From Novosphingobium pokkalii (GTDB lineage: Bacteria; Pseudomonadota; Alphaproteobacteria; Sphingomonadales; Sphingomonadaceae): 64,000 nt of DNA. The stretch lies in contig NZ_BMZP01000002.1 of assembly GCF_014652855.1 (NCBI RefSeq), positions 62,001-126,000 of the forward strand. The letters run 5' to 3'. The stretch's first letter is position 1, and each line of letters opens with the position of its first letter. Below the pieces are notes generated by a model. That model searched no databases and had not been told where the DNA came from. It worked only from the letters and a program-made list of their open reading frames with translations. The translations under genes and the position numbers were made by a program. Positions 25,615 through 34,104 of the stretch are shown here, one piece after another.

Positions 25615-27282
25615 ATGGCCGACAAACTGATCATCACGCTTGCGCAACTCAACCAACGGGTTGGCGATCTTGCCGCCAACGCCGCCGCGATGCTCGAGGT
25701 GCGCCGCAACGCGCAGCGCAGCGACCTGATCGTCTTTCCCGAGATGCAGTTGATCGGCTATCCGCACGAGGATCTCGTGCTCAATCCCGCGCTGATCGAG
25801 CGCGCCACGGTGGAACTGGAAAAGCTGGCCAAGGCCACTGCCGATGGCGGCCCGGCGATGCTGGTCGGCTCGGTCTTCGTGCGCGACGGCGCGCTGCACA
25901 ACGGCGTGGCGCTGCTCGATGGCGGCAGGATCGCGGCCACGCGCTTCAAGTACGAACTGCCCAACTATGGCACGTTCGACGAAAAGCGCCTGTTCCTGCC
26001 CGGCCCCCTGCCCGAGCCGGTGGCGTTTCGCGGCGCCATGCTGGGCCTGCCGATCTGCGAAGACATCTGGCACCCCGATGTGTGCCGCCACCTGGCGCAA
26101 CTGGGCGCGGAAATCTTCCTCTGCGTCAACGGCAGCCCTTACGAGATCGACAAGGACGTGCTGCGCATCGATGGCGTGGCCAAGCGTCGCTCGATCGATA
26201 CCGGAATCCCGCTGGCCTATGTCAACCGCGTGGGCGGGCAGGACGAAGTGGTGTTCGACGGCGCCAGCTTCGTGGTCGGCCCGGAAGGCGCGCTGTGGGC
26301 GCAACTGCCGGAATGGGAAGAGGCCGTGGTCGACACGGTGTGGACCAGGGTGCCTTCGGGCAGCGGCCACCGCTGGCGCTGCGAGGCGGGCGACGTGGCC
26401 GAGCCGGCCAAACACCCCGAAGACATCTATTGCGCCATGGTCGTGGCACTGCGCGACTATGTGAACAAGAACCGCTTTCCCGGCGTGATCCTGGGCCTTT
26501 CGGGCGGGATCGATTCCGCGCTCTGCGCCGCGATCGCGGTCGATGCGCTGGGCGCCGACCGGGTGTGGTGCGTGATGCTGCCCAGCCGCTATACCAGCCA
26601 GGAAAGCCTCGACGATGCGGCAGGCTGCGCACAGATGCTGGGCGTGCGGCTCGATACCGTGCCGATCGGCCCGGCGGTCGATGGCTTTACCGGCATGCTG
26701 GCCCCGCTGTTTGCCGGGCGCGAGCCGGACCTGACGGAAGAAAACCTGCAATCGCGCATTCGCGGCACCACCTTGATGGCCCTGTCCAACAAGTTCGGGC
26801 CGATGCTGGTGACCACTGGCAACAAGAGCGAGATGAGCGTGGGCTATGCCACGATCTATGGCGACATGAATGGCGGCTACAACCCGCTGAAAGACGCCTA
26901 CAAGACCACGGTCTTTGCCCTGTCGCGCTGGCGCAACGAACACCGCCCGCGCATCGGCCTGGGTCCGCAGGGGCCGGTCATGCCCGAGCGGATCATCACC
27001 AAGCCGCCCAGCGCCGAACTGCGCCCCGACCAGAAGGACGAGGATTCGCTGCCGCCCTATGACGTGCTCGATGCGATCCTGCTCGGCCTGGTGGAGCACG
27101 AGAAGAGCGTGGCGCAGATTACCGCCGAAGGTTTCGACCGCGCCACGGTGGAGCGCATCGAGCGCCTGCTGCACCTGGCCGAATACAAGCGGCGCCAGGC
27201 CCCGCCGGGGGTCAAGCTGGGCATTCGCAACTTCGGCCGCGACCGGCGCTATCCGATCACGCAGGGCTTCCGCACCGCCTGA
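25615..27282 (+). CDS. nadE: Glutamine-dependent NAD+ synthetase
   Basis: Two-domain enzyme of 555 residues for the last step of NAD synthesis. The N-terminal nitrilase-type glutaminase has the Glu-Lys-Cys triad in FPEMQLIGYP, RFKYELPNYG and LPICEDIWHP. The C-terminal synthetase has the P-loop LGLSGGIDSALCA and TGNKSEMSVGY. The glutaminase makes ammonia that tunnels to the synthetase. The ATG at 25615 has AGGG seven bases upstream; a TTG two codons earlier is less likely. nadC at 51149 is the other NAD gene in the window. Confidence 0.97.
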   Translation: MADKLIITLAQLNQRVGDLAANAAAMLEVRRNAQRSDLIVFPEMQLIGYPHEDLVLNPALIERATVELEKLAKATADGGPAMLVGSVFVRDGALHNGVALLDGGRIAATRFKYELPNYGTFDEKRLFLPGPLPEPVAFRGAMLGLPICEDIWHPDVCRHLAQLGAEIFLCVNGSPYEIDKDVLRIDGVAKRRSIDTGIPLAYVNRVGGQDEVVFDGASFVVGPEGALWAQLPEWEEAVVDTVWTRVPSGSGHRWRCEAGDVAEPAKHPEDIYCAMVVALRDYVNKNRFPGVILGLSGGIDSALCAAIAVDALGADRVWCVMLPSRYTSQESLDDAAGCAQMLGVRLDTVPIGPAVDGFTGMLAPLFAGREPDLTEENLQSRIRGTTLMALSNKFGPMLVTTGNKSEMSVGYATIYGDMNGGYNPLKDAYKTTVFALSRWRNEHRPRIGLGPQGPVMPERIITKPPSAELRPDQKDEDSLPPYDVLDAILLGLVEHEKSVAQITAEGFDRATVERIERLLHLAEYKRRQAPPGVKLGIRNFGRDRRYPITQGFRTA

Positions 27283-27320
27283 ACGTGGCTGGAGCGCGGC
27301 TGGCCGCATCGCCGAGTTAT

Positions 27321-27364
27321 TGAGAATGATTATCATTGACGGGTCTGCGCGGGCAGCATAGTCT
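27321..27364 (+). promoter_or_regulatory. Fur box overlapping a sigma-70-type promoter
   Basis: GAGAATGATTATCATTGAC (27322-27340) agrees with the 19-base Fur consensus at 15 positions. It overlaps a -35 TTGACG (27336-27341) that is 17 bases from a -10-like TAGTCT (27359-27364). Iron-bound Fur should block RNA polymerase. The gene at 27396 is the only one this promoter can serve. Confidence 0.82.
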
Positions 27365-27395
27365 CATTTGCGAATCGATCGCAAGAAAGGCTGTC

Positions 27396-27872
27396 ATGTC
27401 CGCACCCCACGCCCAGCCCGGCCCGGTTACGCCGCACATTGCTTCGGCCACGGCCCGCCACGACGCCATCCTGGCGGCGCTGGCGCGTCCTCAGGACGTG
27501 CGCGCCCTGTCGCTCACCGCGCTCCACGTGGTCATGGCCATGCGCCTTTCCGCGATGTTTGAGCGGGTCGGCCGCGATCCCGTGCCCGATCTGGCGCAGC
27601 GCTATCACAGCGTGGAGGCCGCTGCGGCAGTCCATGCCCTGGTCCGCCGGGTGATCCGCACCTGGCCCGAACGCTTCCTGGTCAACCGCCCCTGCCAACT
27701 GGTGATGACGCCCGACGAGGCGACGCTGGCCGCGATGGTCCGCCATGCCCTGGCGGGAGACAGCGAGGGCTTTGCCGACCTGCTCGATGGCTTCGTGCGC
27801 GCCGATCGCCACGACGGCCTCTACCATTCCACCCGACACGCGGCCGCGCTGCTTTCAGGACGCAGCGTGTAA
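27396..27872 (+). CDS. Unknown protein under apparent Fur control
   Basis: Protein of 158 residues that I do not recognise. It is mostly helical in character, alanine-rich, with no signal peptide, no membrane segment and no clustered cysteines (one cysteine in all). Histidines are numerous, notably RYHSVEAAAAVHALVRR and DRHDGLYHSTRHAAALL near the end, and could bind a metal or haem. The start is ATG 27396 with AAAGG five bases upstream. A Fur box overlaps its promoter, so it should be induced by iron limitation. It is monocistronic, ending at a strong inverted repeat. Confidence 0.8.
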   Translation: MSAPHAQPGPVTPHIASATARHDAILAALARPQDVRALSLTALHVVMAMRLSAMFERVGRDPVPDLAQRYHSVEAAAAVHALVRRVIRTWPERFLVNRPCQLVMTPDEATLAAMVRHALAGDSEGFADLLDGFVRADRHDGLYHSTRHAAALLSGRSV

Positions 27873-27878
27873 TCGCGT

Positions 27879-27963
27879 GCCCGTTCCGGGCCGGCTCCCC
27901 CGCCAGCGCTCCAGGCGCCCGCTCCTGCCGAAGGGAGCGCTGGCGGTCCGGCCCGGAACGGGC
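27879..27963. terminator. Nested inverted repeat between convergent genes
   Basis: GCCCGTTCCGGGCCGG (27879-27894) pairs perfectly with its complement at 27948-27963. Inside it CGCCAGCGCTCC pairs with GGAGCGCTGGCG. It lies seven bases past one stop and 16 before the opposite stop, so it probably terminates both transcripts, although without a T tract. Confidence 0.75.
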
Positions 27964-27979
27964 ATCACTTTCGTGCTGT

Positions 27980-28960
27980 TCAGGGGAGCATGAGCTTGAG
28001 CAGCAATGTGCGTTGCAGCCAGACCATCTGGTTGCTGTCGGAAATCAGCCAGATCGCGGTGCCACCGCCCGGTTCGGGTGTGGTGACCATGCCCTCGTAA
28101 TTGTCGCGGATGCGCGGATCGTCGATCCACGCGATCGGCTGTGGCGTGACCGTGGCGCCGGGATGGATCGCGCGCGGATCGGGCACCACCGTCACCACGG
28201 TGCGGAAGCCATCCAGCGTGAACTTGCGGCCCAGCAGCAGCAGCTGGCCGTCGGGCGCCTGGGCCAGTTCCACCGGGCGATAGCCTTCGGGCATGACCAG
28301 CTCGAAGCGGGCCGGGGCCTGGTTGGCGCGCGGCAGGCCCGGCCAGATCAGGCCGGTATGGCGGCGCCGCGACCACCACGGGGCAAAGACTTCCCCGATC
28401 ACCACGGTGCGCCCGTCGGCCAACTGGCGCAGCGCCTCTGGCCCCTGGTTGTTGGGCCATTCGCTCAGCACCGGGGCGGGAATCTTGCGATCGTGGGCAA
28501 AGTCCGCGCTGAACAGGTGGAAGCGGGGCGCGCCTTCATAGCCGATCAGCACCGCGCCGCTGCGCGGATCGACCGAGACCGATTCGCTGTCGGTGTCGAT
28601 CTCCTGCCCGCGCCAGGCCTGGTGGATCGTCTCGCGCTGCCAGGTATGCCAGGGGCCGGGCTGGTCGGGCCGGGTGAAGACCATGATCGCGTTGCGATCG
28701 CTCACCGCCAGCAGATCATGAGCATTGCGCACCGCCAGCGCCGAGAAATTGCCGAAATCGTGGTTCGGGCTGGTCAGTTGCCAGGCCCCCGCCAGCGTCA
28801 GCGCGCCATAGCACGGCGCCGCGCCATGGGCATCGCGCAAGCCGGGCAGCAGATCGTGGAAGAACACCCGGTTGTCGTCGCTGGGCGGCGGAAAGGGCTG
28901 GCGCACATAGATCGTGGGCACCAGGGCCAGCACGAGCAGCAGAGTGGCAAGACGGCGCAT
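27980..28960 (-). CDS. Exported phytase-like beta-propeller protein
   Basis: Protein of 326 residues with a short N-terminal hydrophobic signal or anchor (RRLATLLLVLALVPTIY). The C-terminal DNYEGM, IWLISDSN and LQRTLLLKL are the hallmarks of the esterase-like phytase family (PF13449), and the repeated strands suggest a propeller. Some relatives hydrolyse phytate or phosphate esters, but the activity of most is unproven. It is followed, convergently, by the inverted repeat shared with the Fur-regulated gene. Confidence 0.8.
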   Translation of the reverse strand: MRRLATLLLVLALVPTIYVRQPFPPPSDDNRVFFHDLLPGLRDAHGAAPCYGALTLAGAWQLTSPNHDFGNFSALAVRNAHDLLAVSDRNAIMVFTRPDQPGPWHTWQRETIHQAWRGQEIDTDSESVSVDPRSGAVLIGYEGAPRFHLFSADFAHDRKIPAPVLSEWPNNQGPEALRQLADGRTVVIGEVFAPWWSRRRHTGLIWPGLPRANQAPARFELVMPEGYRPVELAQAPDGQLLLLGRKFTLDGFRTVVTVVPDPRAIHPGATVTPQPIAWIDDPRIRDNYEGMVTTPEPGGGTAIWLISDSNQMVWLQRTLLLKLMLP

Positions 28961-29009
28961 CGCCAGCGGCTTTGGCACGGATGCCGCCCCCGCGAAAGGG
29001 CCGCGATCA

Positions 29010-29164
29010 GAGACTGTTTGGAAATCCGGCTTTGCCGGATTTACGGCACCGGCCCGCGCCCCCACCCGACCTCCCAACGATAGTACCCTATGGGAGGTCG
29101 GGTGGGGGCGCGGGCCGGTGCCGCAACGAAAATGCGCCCTGGCGCATTTTCAAAACGGGCTCTC
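29010..29164 (-). repeat. Nested palindromic 3'-end element, copy A
   Basis: Starts at the msrB stop codon (TGAGAG on the minus strand) and ends in GTCTC. Going downstream from msrB: hairpin 1 (GAAAATGCGC/GCGCATTTTC, 29128-29151), a perfect 32-bp inverted repeat (29045-29076 with 29091-29122) around a 14-base loop, then hairpin 2 (AAATCCGGC/GCCGGATTT, 29022-29042). The outer ends are roughly complementary. Copy B is at 44434-44631. Confidence 0.9.
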
Positions 29165-29684
29165 AAGCCGGCAGGAAAATCATCCCCTTGCCGTTCATGC
29201 AATAGCGCTTGCCGGTGGGCGGCGGGCCATCGTCGAACACATGGCCCAGGTGGCCGCCGCAGCGGCGGCAATAGACTTCGGTGCGGTCCATGCCGAACGA
29301 GCTGTCGCTGCGCAGGCCGACCGCGCCGGGCAGGGGCTTCCAGAAGCTGGGCCAGCCGGTGCCGCTGTCGAACTTGGTGGTGGAGGCGAACAGCGGCTGC
29401 CGGTCGGCGGCGCAGGCGAACGTGCCCTTGCGGTGCTCATTGAGCAGCGGGGAGCTGAACGGCCGCTCGGTGCCGGCCTCGCGCAGGATGTAGAACTGTT
29501 CGGGGGTGAGCAGGCGGCGCCATTCCGCCTCGCTGTGCTGCACCGGGAACACCTCTTTGGGCGGCGCCGGGCGGGCGCGACAGGCGCTGGCCATGGGCAG
29601 GACAAGCCCGGCGCCCAGCCAGCCGAGCAGACGGCGGCGGGACGGATGGGAAGGCATGGGGGAAGAGCCGTTCATCGTCACCAT
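29163..29684 (-). CDS. msrB: Peptide-methionine (R)-S-oxide reductase, Tat-exported
   Basis: MsrB repairs the R-form of methionine sulfoxide in proteins. The N-terminus has a twin-arginine signal, SRRRLLGWLG, ending in an acceptable lipobox (ASAC), so the enzyme is probably an envelope lipoprotein. The catalytic segment is KRYCMNGKGM, and GTGWPSFW and GGHLGHVFDDGP are family motifs. The second zinc pair is intact as YCRRC, but the first is CAAD, with an aspartate in place of the second cysteine. ATG 29684 has AGG five bases upstream; ATGs at 29675 and 29657 are alternatives. The stop codon abuts repeat element A. Confidence 0.9.
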   Translation of the reverse strand: MVTMNGSSPMPSHPSRRRLLGWLGAGLVLPMASACRARPAPPKEVFPVQHSEAEWRRLLTPEQFYILREAGTERPFSSPLLNEHRKGTFACAADRQPLFASTTKFDSGTGWPSFWKPLPGAVGLRSDSSFGMDRTEVYCRRCGGHLGHVFDDGPPPTGKRYCMNGKGMIFLPA

Positions 29685-29824
29685 GTGCACCTGTCTGGAG
29701 CTGGCGGGCAACCGGGGCAAGATGGCCTCGCGGGCAGGACGGGGGGGCGCGCCATGATGGCAGTCTGCCCGCGAGACCAGACCTGGTTGCCGCCCCCCGC
29801 CTGAACCGATCCTGAGCGCCGCGG

Positions 29825-31084
29825 TCAGCGTTCAGCAAGCCGCCCGCGACGCCCCTGCCCACGGGCCTTGCGCCCCTTGGCCGGGCCGGACTTCATCACC
29901 GTGCGGCGGAACAGTTGCGCCCCCACGCGCACGCTCACCACCACGCACAGCCCCTGCCAGCCCAGCGCCGCCAGATGGGGCCAGACCGCCGGTTCGCGCG
30001 CCGCGCGCGCCAGCATGGCAAAGGGCGAGGACAGCGGAAAGACCCGCGCCGCCCAATCCACCCAGGTGCCGGGCCGGGCCAGGGCATAGCTGGCAAAGAA
30101 GAACACCATCAGTTGCAGCATAGTCACCGGCATCGACAGCGTCTGCACTTCGCGCACGGTCGTGGCCATGCCGCCGATCGCAAGGAACAGCGAGCCGAGC
30201 AGCAGATAGGCCATGGCGAAATAGGCAAAGCCCAAGGCCAGGAACAGCGGCCAGCCCACCGCCGGGGCGGCGAGCAGCGGCAGCGACTTGATGCCGAGCA
30301 GCAAGAGCCCGCCCCAGGCCGTGCCCCACACCCCCACGCCCACCAGGCTCACCCCCAGCATCGCGAACAGCTTGCCCAGGAACAAAGCGTCCATGGGAAT
30401 CGAGGCGGCGAGCACTTCTATGATCTTGTTGGCCTTTTCCTCCACCAGGTTGGACAGGACCATGCCCGCCAGCAGCATCGTGAGCAGGAACAGCGCCACC
30501 TGCCCGGCCTGCGCCGTGGTCACCTGCCCGCTCTGCTCCTTGGCCACGCTGCTGGCCACTTCGTCCACCGCCACGGTGGGCAGCGGCGCAGGAGCCACGC
30601 TTTGCGCGCGGGCGGCAAACAGCGCGACCATGCCCTGCCACATCCGCACCCGTTCGGGCGTGGCGGTGAGCACGGGATGGGCCAGGCTGCCCGAAACCAC
30701 CGCCGCCAGTTGCCCCACCGGCTTGCCATCGGCGCCGAGGCGGCCGGCACCGTTGCGGCCGGCCAGCGCGGCGCGCGCGTCATAATGGCGGCCGCCCCAC
30801 GGCGCATCGAGCACGACGAAGCCGGGCACGTCGCCGGGCATGGCCTCGGCCAGGGCCTGGTGCGCCGCGATCATCCGGTCGGCTTCGTCGGGCGGCAGGG
30901 CGATGCCGATCTGCGGCTGGTCCAGATCCTGCTGCACCTTCGCGCCGATCGCGCCGGCCATGCCGCCCACGATGATCGGGAACAGCGGGCCGAGCAGGAA
31001 GAAAACGAAGCTCTTGGAAAAGATCACCGCGACGAAATCGCGGCGGGCGATCACCCAGGCGGCGCGCAGCTTTTCGGGGATCAT
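29825..31084 (-). CDS. ABC transporter permease (NatB/YhaP-like)
   Basis: Membrane protein of 419 residues with the ABC-2 layout. One helix near the N-terminus ([20 protein letters not shown]) is followed by a soluble domain of about 170 residues, and then five or six helices. [21 protein letters not shown] is the conserved motif of the Na+ efflux/ABC-2 permease group, after which TM segments and an arginine-rich tail follow. Its start overlaps the stop of the ATPase gene by four bases. The pair should form an exporter, perhaps for sodium or a peptide or drug; the substrate is unknown. Confidence 0.88.
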   Translation of the reverse strand: MIPEKLRAAWVIARRDFVAVIFSKSFVFFLLGPLFPIIVGGMAGAIGAKVQQDLDQPQIGIALPPDEADRMIAAHQALAEAMPGDVPGFVVLDAPWGGRHYDARAALAGRNGAGRLGADGKPVGQLAAVVSGSLAHPVLTATPERVRMWQGMVALFAARAQSVAPAPLPTVAVDEVASSVAKEQSGQVTTAQAGQVALFLLTMLLAGMVLSNLVEEKANKIIEVLAASIPMDALFLGKLFAMLGVSLVGVGVWGTAWGGLLLLGIKSLPLLAAPAVGWPLFLALGFAYFAMAYLLLGSLFLAIGGMATTVREVQTLSMPVTMLQLMVFFFASYALARPGTWVDWAARVFPLSSPFAMLARAAREPAVWPHLAALGWQGLCVVVSVRVGAQLFRRTVMKSGPAKGRKARGQGRRGRLAER

Positions 31085-32040
31085 GCCGCCTTCTCCGCTT
31101 CCTGCGCGGTTTCCTGCAAGGCGCGGGCCGCTGCCTCGCCGGCAATCGCGACGAAGGCATCGTGCAGCCCGGGCCGCTCGATCGACAGCGAGAGAATGCC
31201 GGCCTCGCCCTCGATCAGGGCGCGCAGCAGTGGCTCCACCCCGCTTTCGGGCAGGGTGAAATGCCAGAATGCGCCTTCGCTGCGGGCGTCGGGCGGCAGA
31301 GCCGCGCGCCAGGCGCCATCGCGGGCGCGGGTTTCCAGACGCACTTGCGGGCGCAGCCGGTCGCGCGCTTCGTCCACCAGCCCGGCGAACGGCACCTTGC
31401 CCCCGGCGATGATCGCCACCTGGTCGCACAGCCGCTCGGCATGGGCGATGACGTGGGTGGAAAAGATCACCGTGGTGCCTCGCGCGGCGAGCGTGCGGAT
31501 CATCTTTTCCAGCTTGCCCTGGTTGAGCGCATCGAGGCCGGAAAACGGCTCGTCGAACACCACCAGCTCGGGTTCGTGGACCAGCGTGCCGAGCAATTGC
31601 ACCTGCTGCGCCATGCCCTTGGAAAGCTGGCGGATCTGGCGATCGGCGGCATAGCTCAGGCCGTTTTCCTCCAGCAGTTCGCGCGCGCGGCGGCGCCCGG
31701 TCTTGAGCGGCACGCCGCGCAGCGCGGCGAGGAACGCGATCGCCTCGGTCGCTTTCATCGCCGGATAGAGCCCGCGCTCTTCGGGCAGGTAGCCGATGCG
31801 CCGCGCCACTTCGGTGGGGCGTTCGTGGCCCAGCACGCGGCGCACCCCCGAATCGGGATCGATGATGCCCAGCAGCATGCGCAGCGTGGTGGTCTTGCCC
31901 GCGCCGTTGGGGCCGAGAATGCCATAGATCGCCCCGCGCGGTACGCGGATGTCCACCCCGTCCACGGCGGTAAACCCGTCGAAGCGCTTGACCAGGCCCT
32001 GCGCCTCGATCGCCCAATCCCCGTCTTGCCCAAATGCCAT
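31081..32040 (-). CDS. ABC transporter ATP-binding protein
   Basis: ATPase of 319 residues. Walker [11 protein letters not shown], the signature [10 protein letters not shown], Walker [13 protein letters not shown] and the H-loop STHVIAHAE are in order within the first 210 residues, followed by a C-terminal domain of the NatA/DrrA type. It is coupled by ATGA to the permease downstream. The ATG at 32040 faces the queG start with only nine bases between them, so the promoters of the two genes must overlap each other's coding regions if that queG start is right. Confidence 0.92.
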   Translation of the reverse strand: MAFGQDGDWAIEAQGLVKRFDGFTAVDGVDIRVPRGAIYGILGPNGAGKTTTLRMLLGIIDPDSGVRRVLGHERPTEVARRIGYLPEERGLYPAMKATEAIAFLAALRGVPLKTGRRRARELLEENGLSYAADRQIRQLSKGMAQQVQLLGTLVHEPELVVFDEPFSGLDALNQGKLEKMIRTLAARGTTVIFSTHVIAHAERLCDQVAIIAGGKVPFAGLVDEARDRLRPQVRLETRARDGAWRAALPPDARSEGAFWHFTLPESGVEPLLRALIEGEAGILSLSIERPGLHDAFVAIAGEAAARALQETAQEAEKAA

Positions 32041-32049
32041 TGCCGCGCC

Positions 32050-33156
32050 ATGCCCCTTCCGAACGGCCCCGCTGATAGCACACAAGAGACGGAATACTTG
32101 GTTAAAGCCACTTCATCTGCGCCCCTGGAACAGCGCCTGCGCGAAGAAGCGCTGCGGCTGGGCTTTGCCACCTGCGGCATCGCCCCGGCGGCCGACGATC
32201 CCGACCGCGCGGCGCGGCTGCACCAGTGGCTGGCCGACGGGCGCCACGGCAGCATGGAGTGGATGGAAACCCGCAGCGAACAGCGCCAGGGGCCGCAATC
32301 GCTGTGGCCACAGGCGCAGAGCGTGATCGCCCTGGGCATGAGCTATGCCCCGGCGCACGATCCGCTGGCCCTGGCCGAAGTGGCCGATCGCGGGCGCATT
32401 TCGGTCTATGCCCAAGGGGTGGATTACCACGACGTGATCAAGCGCGCGCTCAAGGCGCTGGCGCGCTGGCTGGTGGCCACCGAGCCGGGGGCGGACGTGA
32501 AAGTCTTCGTCGATACCGCGCCGGTGATGGAAAAGCCCCTGGGCCAGGCGGCGGGCCTGGGCTGGCAGGGCAAGCACACCAACCTGGTCAGCCGGCGGCA
32601 CGGTTCGTGGCTGTTCCTGGGCGCGATCTATACCACGCTGCCACTGGTGCCCGATGCGCCCCATGCCGATCGCTGCGGCACCTGCACGGCCTGCCAGGAT
32701 GCCTGCCCCACCGGCGCCTTTCCCGCGCCCTATCAGCTCGATGCGCGGGCGTGCATTTCCTATCTCACCATCGAGCACAAGGGGCCGGTCGACGAACGCT
32801 ATCGCGCGGCGCTGGGCAATCGCATCTATGGCTGCGATGATTGCCTGGCGGTCTGCCCGTGGAACCGCTTTGCCAAGGCTGCGGCCGACAACCGCGCGTT
32901 CCTGCCCCGCGCCGAACTGGTCGCGCCGCGCCTTGCCGAACTGCTCGCGCTGGACGATGCCACGTTCCGCCAGGTCTTTGCCGGCTCACCGATCAAGCGG
33001 ATCGGGCGCAACCGCATGGTGCGCAACTGCCTCTATGCCGCCGGCAACAGCGGCGATGCCGCGCTGGCGGCGCCGGTGTGCGCCTTGCTCGATGATCCCG
33101 ATCCGGTGGTGGCCGATGCCGCGCAATGGGCTATGGCGCGGCTGGTGAAGGTCTAG
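32050..33156 (+). CDS. queG: Epoxyqueuosine reductase
   Basis: Last enzyme of queuosine synthesis, reducing epoxyqueuosine in tRNA with cobalamin and two [4Fe-4S] clusters. Cluster motifs [16 protein letters not shown] and [13 protein letters not shown] are complete, and the catalytic aspartate region [12 protein letters not shown] is present. A C-terminal HEAT-like segment is visible. ATG 32050 gives 368 residues but has no ribosome site and lies nine bases from the divergent ABC gene. TTG 32098, preceded by AAGAGACGGA, would give a more typical N-terminus and is a serious alternative. Confidence 0.92.
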   Translation: MPLPNGPADSTQETEYLVKATSSAPLEQRLREEALRLGFATCGIAPAADDPDRAARLHQWLADGRHGSMEWMETRSEQRQGPQSLWPQAQSVIALGMSYAPAHDPLALAEVADRGRISVYAQGVDYHDVIKRALKALARWLVATEPGADVKVFVDTAPVMEKPLGQAAGLGWQGKHTNLVSRRHGSWLFLGAIYTTLPLVPDAPHADRCGTCTACQDACPTGAFPAPYQLDARACISYLTIEHKGPVDERYRAALGNRIYGCDDCLAVCPWNRFAKAAADNRAFLPRAELVAPRLAELLALDDATFRQVFAGSPIKRIGRNRMVRNCLYAAGNSGDAALAAPVCALLDDPDPVVADAAQWAMARLVKV

Positions 33157-33157
33157 G

Positions 33158-33245
33158 GGTTGCGCGGGGCCCCGGGTCGAGCCCGGGGCGACGGACTTGT
33201 GGGAAGCAGCGTCGCCCCGGGCTTGACCCGGGGCCCTCAGCAACC
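33158..33245. terminator. Nested inverted repeat between queG and sufA
   Basis: Two near-complementary 36-base arms (33158-33193 and 33210-33245), each itself palindromic around CCCCGGG...CCCGGGG. The arms differ mainly by CGA versus CAA in their centres and by a small mismatch near the outer ends. It starts two bases past the queG stop and ends ten before the sufA stop, consistent with a shared terminator. Confidence 0.8.
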
Positions 33246-33255
33246 CTTGCCGCAA

Positions 33256-33618
33256 TCAGATCGTGAAGCTTTCGCCGCAGCCGCAGGTGCCCTTGGCATT
33301 GGGGTTGGCAAAGACGAAGCCGGCCTGGAAATCGTCTTCCACCCAGTCCATCGTGCTGCCCACGAGGTAGAGCACCGAGGCGCTGTCGATGAAGAACGTG
33401 CCGCCCGGCGTTTCGATGCGCTCGTCCAGCGGATGGGCCTCGCTCACGTAATCGACCGAATAGGCCAGGCCCGAGCAGCCCCGGCGCGGGGTGGAGAGCT
33501 TGACGCCCACGGCATCGGCCGGAGCGCTGGCCATCAGCGTGGCGATGCGCGCTTCGGCCGCCGGCGTGAGGATGACGGCAGCGGGGCGCTGGCGGGTGCG
33601 GGTGGTGGTTTCGGTCAT
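33256..33618 (-). CDS. sufA: A-type Fe-S carrier protein, SufA/IscA family
   Basis: HesB/IscA-family carrier of 120 residues that passes Fe-S clusters to target enzymes. The three conserved cysteines are in RRGCSGLAY and the C-terminal TCGCGESF. The N-terminal 15 residues are a threonine- and arginine-rich extension. It is the last gene of the suf operon, three bases after sufT. The SufA name is inferred from this position; ErpA or IscA would look similar. Confidence 0.93.
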   Translation of the reverse strand: MTETTTRTRQRPAAVILTPAAEARIATLMASAPADAVGVKLSTPRRGCSGLAYSVDYVSEAHPLDERIETPGGTFFIDSASVLYLVGSTMDWVEDDFQAGFVFANPNAKGTCGCGESFTI

Positions 33619-33621
33619 GGC

Positions 33622-34104
33622 TCAGAGCATCCCGAGTTCGAGCTTGGCATCGTCGCTCATCTTCTGCGGGTCCCACGGCGGATCCCACACCAGGTTCACT
33701 TCGGCATCGCGCACGCCGGGCACCGCGCCCACGCGCAGTTCCACTTCGCCGGGCATCGATTCGGCCACCGGGCAATGCGGCGTGGTCAGCGTCATGGTCA
33801 CGGCCACGTGCCCGTCTTCGGCCACGTCGACGCCGTAGATCAGCCCGAGGTCATAGATATTGACCGGGATTTCAGGGTCGAAGATATCGCGCAGCGCGGC
33901 GATCACGCCTTCGTAGATTTCGCCGCCCGGCTCGCCCGGCTTCACCCCTTGCGGCTTTTCCGCCAGGAAGCCGGAAAGATAGTCGCGCTTGCGCTCGGCC
34001 GGAGCCTCAGGCTGAGGCTCGGGAATGTCGTCCACATGGGCGCGGCGCGGCGGGTTGACCGCATCGACTTCTTCGACCGTGAAGCGGGGGGTATCGGCGC
34101 TCAT
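33622..34104 (-). CDS. sufT: SUF system assembly factor SufT (MIP18/DUF59)
   Basis: Protein of 160 residues. The first 60 are a variable, charged extension; the rest is a MIP18/DUF59 domain with IFDPEIPVNIYDLGLIY, TTPHCPVAESMP holding the reactive cysteine, and a terminal WDPPWDPQKMSDDAKLELGM. SufT proteins help mature Fe-S enzymes, especially under high demand. Its start overlaps the sufS stop by four bases. Confidence 0.92.
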   Translation of the reverse strand: MSADTPRFTVEEVDAVNPPRRAHVDDIPEPQPEAPAERKRDYLSGFLAEKPQGVKPGEPGGEIYEGVIAALRDIFDPEIPVNIYDLGLIYGVDVAEDGHVAVTMTLTTPHCPVAESMPGEVELRVGAVPGVRDAEVNLVWDPPWDPQKMSDDAKLELGML

